Of a stretch of DNA of 64,000 nt, positions 34,273-64,000 are shown one piece after another. The notes under the pieces are model-generated. The model searched no databases, was not told the origin of the DNA, and worked only from the letters and a program-made list of their open reading frames with translations. Source of the DNA: Panopea generosa (lineage: Eukaryota; Mollusca; Bivalvia; Adapedonta; Hiatellidae); contig CM055895.1 in NCBI GenBank assembly GCA_029582155.1, forward strand, positions 8,056,544 to 8,120,543. The letters run 5' to 3'. A program made the position numbers and the translations under genes. Each line of letters begins with the position of its first letter. The first letter of the stretch is position 1.

Positions 34273-34665
34273 TCAACATTTTACCAGCTTCAATTTGGTA
34301 GCAAAATTATTATATTCAGTCCAAAATCCAAAGACAGATTTATTGTTTAGAGAGATTTTTTTAATTATATTCAAATTTATATCTATTTCTTGTTGTGCCT
34401 TATGGTAATGTCTAATTTCAAAGTGAGTGTTTTCACGACTTTTTCCCTTTTTTATTCGAATGACAGGTGGCTTTAAAACCATGGTAATTTCTGAGTCATT
34501 TGAGGTTAGATTTGTATCATCGATTGAGTTAGTATTTGTATTAGATATTAAATATTTTCCAAAACAATTCATCATTTTTTTTTATTTCTTCAGACAAACT
34601 TTTATCAAATAGGTATTTTGATATTTTCTTTGATTGATGCTGTTTAGTATTTTTTGCCATAATTT
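34273..34665 (-). pseudogene. Unidentified coding fossil
   Basis: The minus strand reads as protein-like sequence starting MAKNTKQHQSKKISKYLFDK and later SNDSEITMVLKPPVIRIKKG and HFEIRHYHKAQQEIDINLNI. The composition is credible for a real protein (charged, few repeats), but it is not one intact frame and I do not recognise the family. It lies between the two host genes. It could be the start of a transposon-borne gene. Confidence 0.35.
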
Positions 34666-35339
34666 ACTTTTTCTTTTTTTCTTTTTTTTTCTTAACTCTT
34701 GGCCAACAAAGAATAGTTTGCTTTCTTTGCACCCTGGCATGTGAGTCTCAAGTTGTTTATTTAGTTTGTTAGTATTTATTATTCATTTGGCATTGTTCTC
34801 TTTACATTCCTGGGTCCAATAAAAAAATTGATTGTTCCTGTTGAAAAATATGATTTATTGAGAAGTAGGTTTCAATTGTTGTTAGCCTAAACGACCGTGT
34901 TTAACCTTTATACGTGCGGCACGTTGTTGTTTTTTTGTGTTTTTTTTTTAAATTTATGAAATCGATGATTATTTAAACACATAGTAATGGTTAAATATGA
35001 ACTTTAATAAATAAAAGTCCTCAGTTTTGCCAGAGACATATACCATGTAATTAAGTCATTGTTTTTTACAAGGACTTAACATACACTCTATACCGAAATC
35101 TTTGTTCCACTTATTTAACTCAAATCCTTGTTCACTATTTTTTGGCCATGTTTTACTCGATTATTCAAGCATGTTCCTTACCTAGCAAACTAATAAAAGT
35201 GCACTAATTTTTGAAAATATGTAATTAAAAACATAAAAATAACATTATCAAAATAACAGATTTGACTGTTTTAAATTATATATTTAACTTAAAAGTTTAT
35301 ATTGAAATATTTAATTGCAATAAATAAAAATAAATAATT

Positions 35340-35440
35340 TGCAAAGCCGTTTGTGATTGGCTGACAGGAAAAGAGAGGCAGTTTCAAACTTACACGAATG
35401 TGTTTTCATGGTAAAAATAAGATACTTCTCTATTAGTAAG
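35340..35440 (+). promoter_or_regulatory. MELK: Candidate MELK promoter and non-coding exon 1
   Basis: An inverted CCAAT box (ATTGG, 35356-35360) lies 22 bp before TTTCAAA (35382-35388), whose complement contains TTTGAA, the CHR sequence of cell-cycle promoters. About 50 bp further on, tattagtaag|gtgaga (donor at 35441) would end a short non-coding exon that could splice to 37233. CCAAT plus CHR is the layout known for G2/M genes such as vertebrate MELK. The assignment here is inference. Confidence 0.35.
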
Positions 35441-37232
35441 GTGAGATACCCGATTAACAATTTAGTAATATATATTTATAATAGTTCCCATATATATATC
35501 CTATAGCAAGTTTTTGACACCAATGATTTTTTTATAAAATGTGTTTAGAGAAGAACAGGTGCTTGTCAGTCAGTGTTACCCCACCCACATAGATTGTAAA
35601 TATTGGACTGTAAACACAAAAACAGCTGTAGGGAATAATAAGTTTCGACCTTTTTAACTTCCAATAAAGTGTATAATTAGCATCCTCGCACCATAGTTAA
35701 AATTTTCAGACCACCAATACATCATTCTAGTTTCTTATGACAGTATTGCTGTCTACTTCTTCCAATAATGTACAGGTCCCACTCTGAGGGACTTCCCATT
35801 GAAACATATATATGCCCCAAAATGTGTAAGTGTACATTTAGTAACTGAGGTTACTTGTTATATGTCTTTGTTAACTTTTGGTGATTAACAGTTTATTAAT
35901 ATCTCTTGCAGGAACTTTGTCCATTTATAACATGCCTATGGTAACCGAGGTTACTTCTTCTTCTTCTTCAAAATGCAACACTCCTTCATTAATGAAGATT
36001 TTTGTGCCAGTGCCATAAAATGTTTTAAAATTGTTAGTTATGATAGGTGCAGTTTATACAGTTTGAGGTGCTCAGAGATGACTTGAAAGTGTTACTTTTA
36101 AAATTATGTACATTTGATGATGGTCTACAGTTGGAGAATAGGGGTGAGGACAGCTACAGGGATAAGGACTTTAAAAGAATCCACTGTGGCCACCTGGTGT
36201 ATAAAGGTTGGGAGTATGTTTCATTGTATTAGTGTTCTGAGATAGAATGAGTATGTGTAATGTCTTTGGCTGTCTGAATATGTTTGTAACAGTGGATATT
36301 GCTAAGTCTAGATCTGAAGTCAACAGAGATTAGTAGGTTATGTCTGGTAACTAATAGTTTATTAATATCTCTTACAGGAACTTTTTCCATTTGTAACCCA
36401 CTATATCACGTGTCAATTAGCCTATCAGGAAAAACACTATAAATGTCCATGGAATTATATAGAGAAGGAAAGGCAACTGTTTTGAGATTTTGTGAACGCT
36501 CACGTGTTCATGCATAATCTCGCAATATCTTGTTTTCATTTATCTTAACTTCTATTCCTGAAATCCTCTCAGGAAAACAAATCAAAATTCTTACACTGCA
36601 TAATGGAATTATCATCATTTTTTTTTTACTTTATTATTTGAATGGGGTTTAACACCATTTTCAACACATTTCAGGTTATAATTCATATATGGCATATACA
36701 GTTTTACTGATTGAGGAAGACCTCAGACTGAGAAGAAACAACGTCCTTCTGCAAGTAACTGGCAAACTTTTTCACTTAAAGTTTTTGGAGCTCGCTCCTA
36801 TAACTAAAGGCGGGTTTCTGCGAAGAAAATAGTGGTATTGTTGGCCATCTTGGTCTGTGGTCTCAATACACAATTCACCAATTAGTACATGACTGTATTT
36901 GGCATTCTCGGTATGTCTGAGTACTTTTGACTGTTCAGTGTAATATACTTCCCAGGCTTCTCTACAGGCCATTCAAGCACAGGGGCACCCCAGCACTTGT
37001 CTATCAGAATTGGTATTCCCTTAGCGCTTGAATTCTTTGCTTGAATTCATTGACAAAATTTTGCAAAAGCTTATCCTCTAAATCATTATTTTTCTTTGCA
37101 TATTTTTTCTCATTTTAATGCCTAAATTTTCACCCTATTCAGTCCATTCTTATCTGGGGCACTGGTTTTTACCCGGAATACCGGTATATTAATTTTTATA
37201 ATTTTATTGTTTTTTTTTTAATATATTTGCAG
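35441..37232 (+). other. Probable MELK 5' UTR intron
   Basis: Holds two near copies of a segment of about 50 bp, tttattaatatctcttgcag at 35891 and tttattaatatctcttacag at 36359, each followed by gaacttt and tccattt; a short ttc microsatellite at 35955; and a truncated SINE family 3 copy at 36620-36793. No coding exon recognised. Confidence 0.4.
36620..36793 (-). mobile_element. Truncated SINE family 3
   Basis: T run, ggggtttaacaccattttca, catatacagttttactgatt and taactggcaaactttttcac; the tRNA-like head is missing. Confidence 0.55.
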
Positions 37233-37267
37233 AATTCAGTACATGGTAACATATAATCATATTCAAG

Positions 37268-63628
<26,361 letters not shown>

Positions 63629-63780
63629 GAACTGTTGAGTGTTGTATTCTTCTTCCATATTAAAAGTTACAAATTATCGATAGATTTAGTCTGAATTGCA
63701 TATGTCACATTTGGGGTTTCCCCTATAAGGCTTAAAAAAAAAATTTGCGTTTAATAAAGTTTCATCCTGGGAGAAAATTG
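63629..63780 (+). terminator. MELK: MELK 3' UTR with candidate poly(A) signals
   Basis: ATTAAA at about 63659 and AATAAA at 63753-63758 follow the stop codon. Either could direct polyadenylation; AATAAA is the stronger form. Confidence 0.5.
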
Positions 63781-63837
63781 GTCTGTAAGTAAACCATTCT
63801 TCTTTTTTTTAACTTCATATATTATGGTTTTTCTGAG

Positions 63838-64000
63838 CGGGCTCGATAGTTCAGTGCATGAGCCTGCGTTTGTCCAATCTTGTCCGGGCAGTAACTTTGC
63901 ACAAATGTTCATCATAATCAGTGCCGCAGCCAAGACCAAGTTCGGTACCTCAAAGGTCACACTTAGAAGTTCAAGGTCAGAAATAGGTACACAATATTGT
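63838..64000 (+). mobile_element. tRNA-like/family Y fragment at the window edge
   Basis: gctcgatagttcagtgcatg resembles an A-box region. It is followed by ggcagtaactttgcac and cctcaaaggtcacac / gttcaaggtcag, as in family Y. It runs off the window end. Confidence 0.35.

Overview
The window looks like nuclear DNA of a bivalve mollusc, or a close relative. It is AT-rich, intron-rich and full of small non-autonomous repeats of bivalve type: tRNA-headed SINEs, elements with tandem-repeat cores that resemble the bivalve 'pearl'/CvA type, and many hairpin-ended or TIR-bearing MITEs. There are no operons and no prokaryotic signals. Two spliced host genes lie head to head.

Gene 1 (minus strand, 32734 down to at least 1942) encodes a long, low-complexity nuclear-type protein. 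Six coding exons join in phase: 32734-32717, 25779-25732, 20702-20631, 20006-19500, 6174-6039 and 5088-1942. The product is at least about 1,309 residues: a short conserved-looking N-terminus, a tandem xGFxPQ hexapeptide region, an RG box, then a very long Ser/Arg/Lys/Glu-rich tail. I do not recognise the family. The reading frame probably continues past the left edge through a donor at 1941.

Gene 2 (plus strand, 37268-63628) is MELK, maternal embryonic leucine-zipper kinase. All 14 coding exons can be placed with GT/AG borders and consistent phase. They give a 640-residue protein with kinase, UBA-like and KA1 domains, close to the 651 residues of human MELK. A likely non-coding first exon and promoter lie near 35.34-35.44 kb.

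Most of the rest is intron filled with repeats. Left part (gene 1 introns): a TIR element with a 5-bp duplication, a SINE inside another SINE, three pearl-like elements and a remnant, a broken multicopy gene, and a 3.6-kb inverted-repeat structure (13.06-16.70 kb) in which one arm carries a pearl-like insertion and the other keeps the empty site. A 2.45-kb, 30-bp minisatellite (23.28-25.73 kb) starts at the donor of gene 1 exon 2 and is open in frame with that exon. Middle (25.8-35.3 kb): intron 1 and the intergenic space, with more SINEs, a foldback-like repeat and an unidentified coding fossil. Right part (MELK introns): a 42-bp minisatellite split by an insertion, a Mutator-like transposase remnant, arrays carrying TCAAGGTCA motifs, a pogo/Tigger-like element, a 31-bp minisatellite, a Harbinger-like element inside a pogo-like element, and a Penelope-like remnant.

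The two genes have no obvious pathway link. Their relation is a divergent arrangement with starts about 2.7 kb apart. All calls come from reading the sequence; no searches were run.
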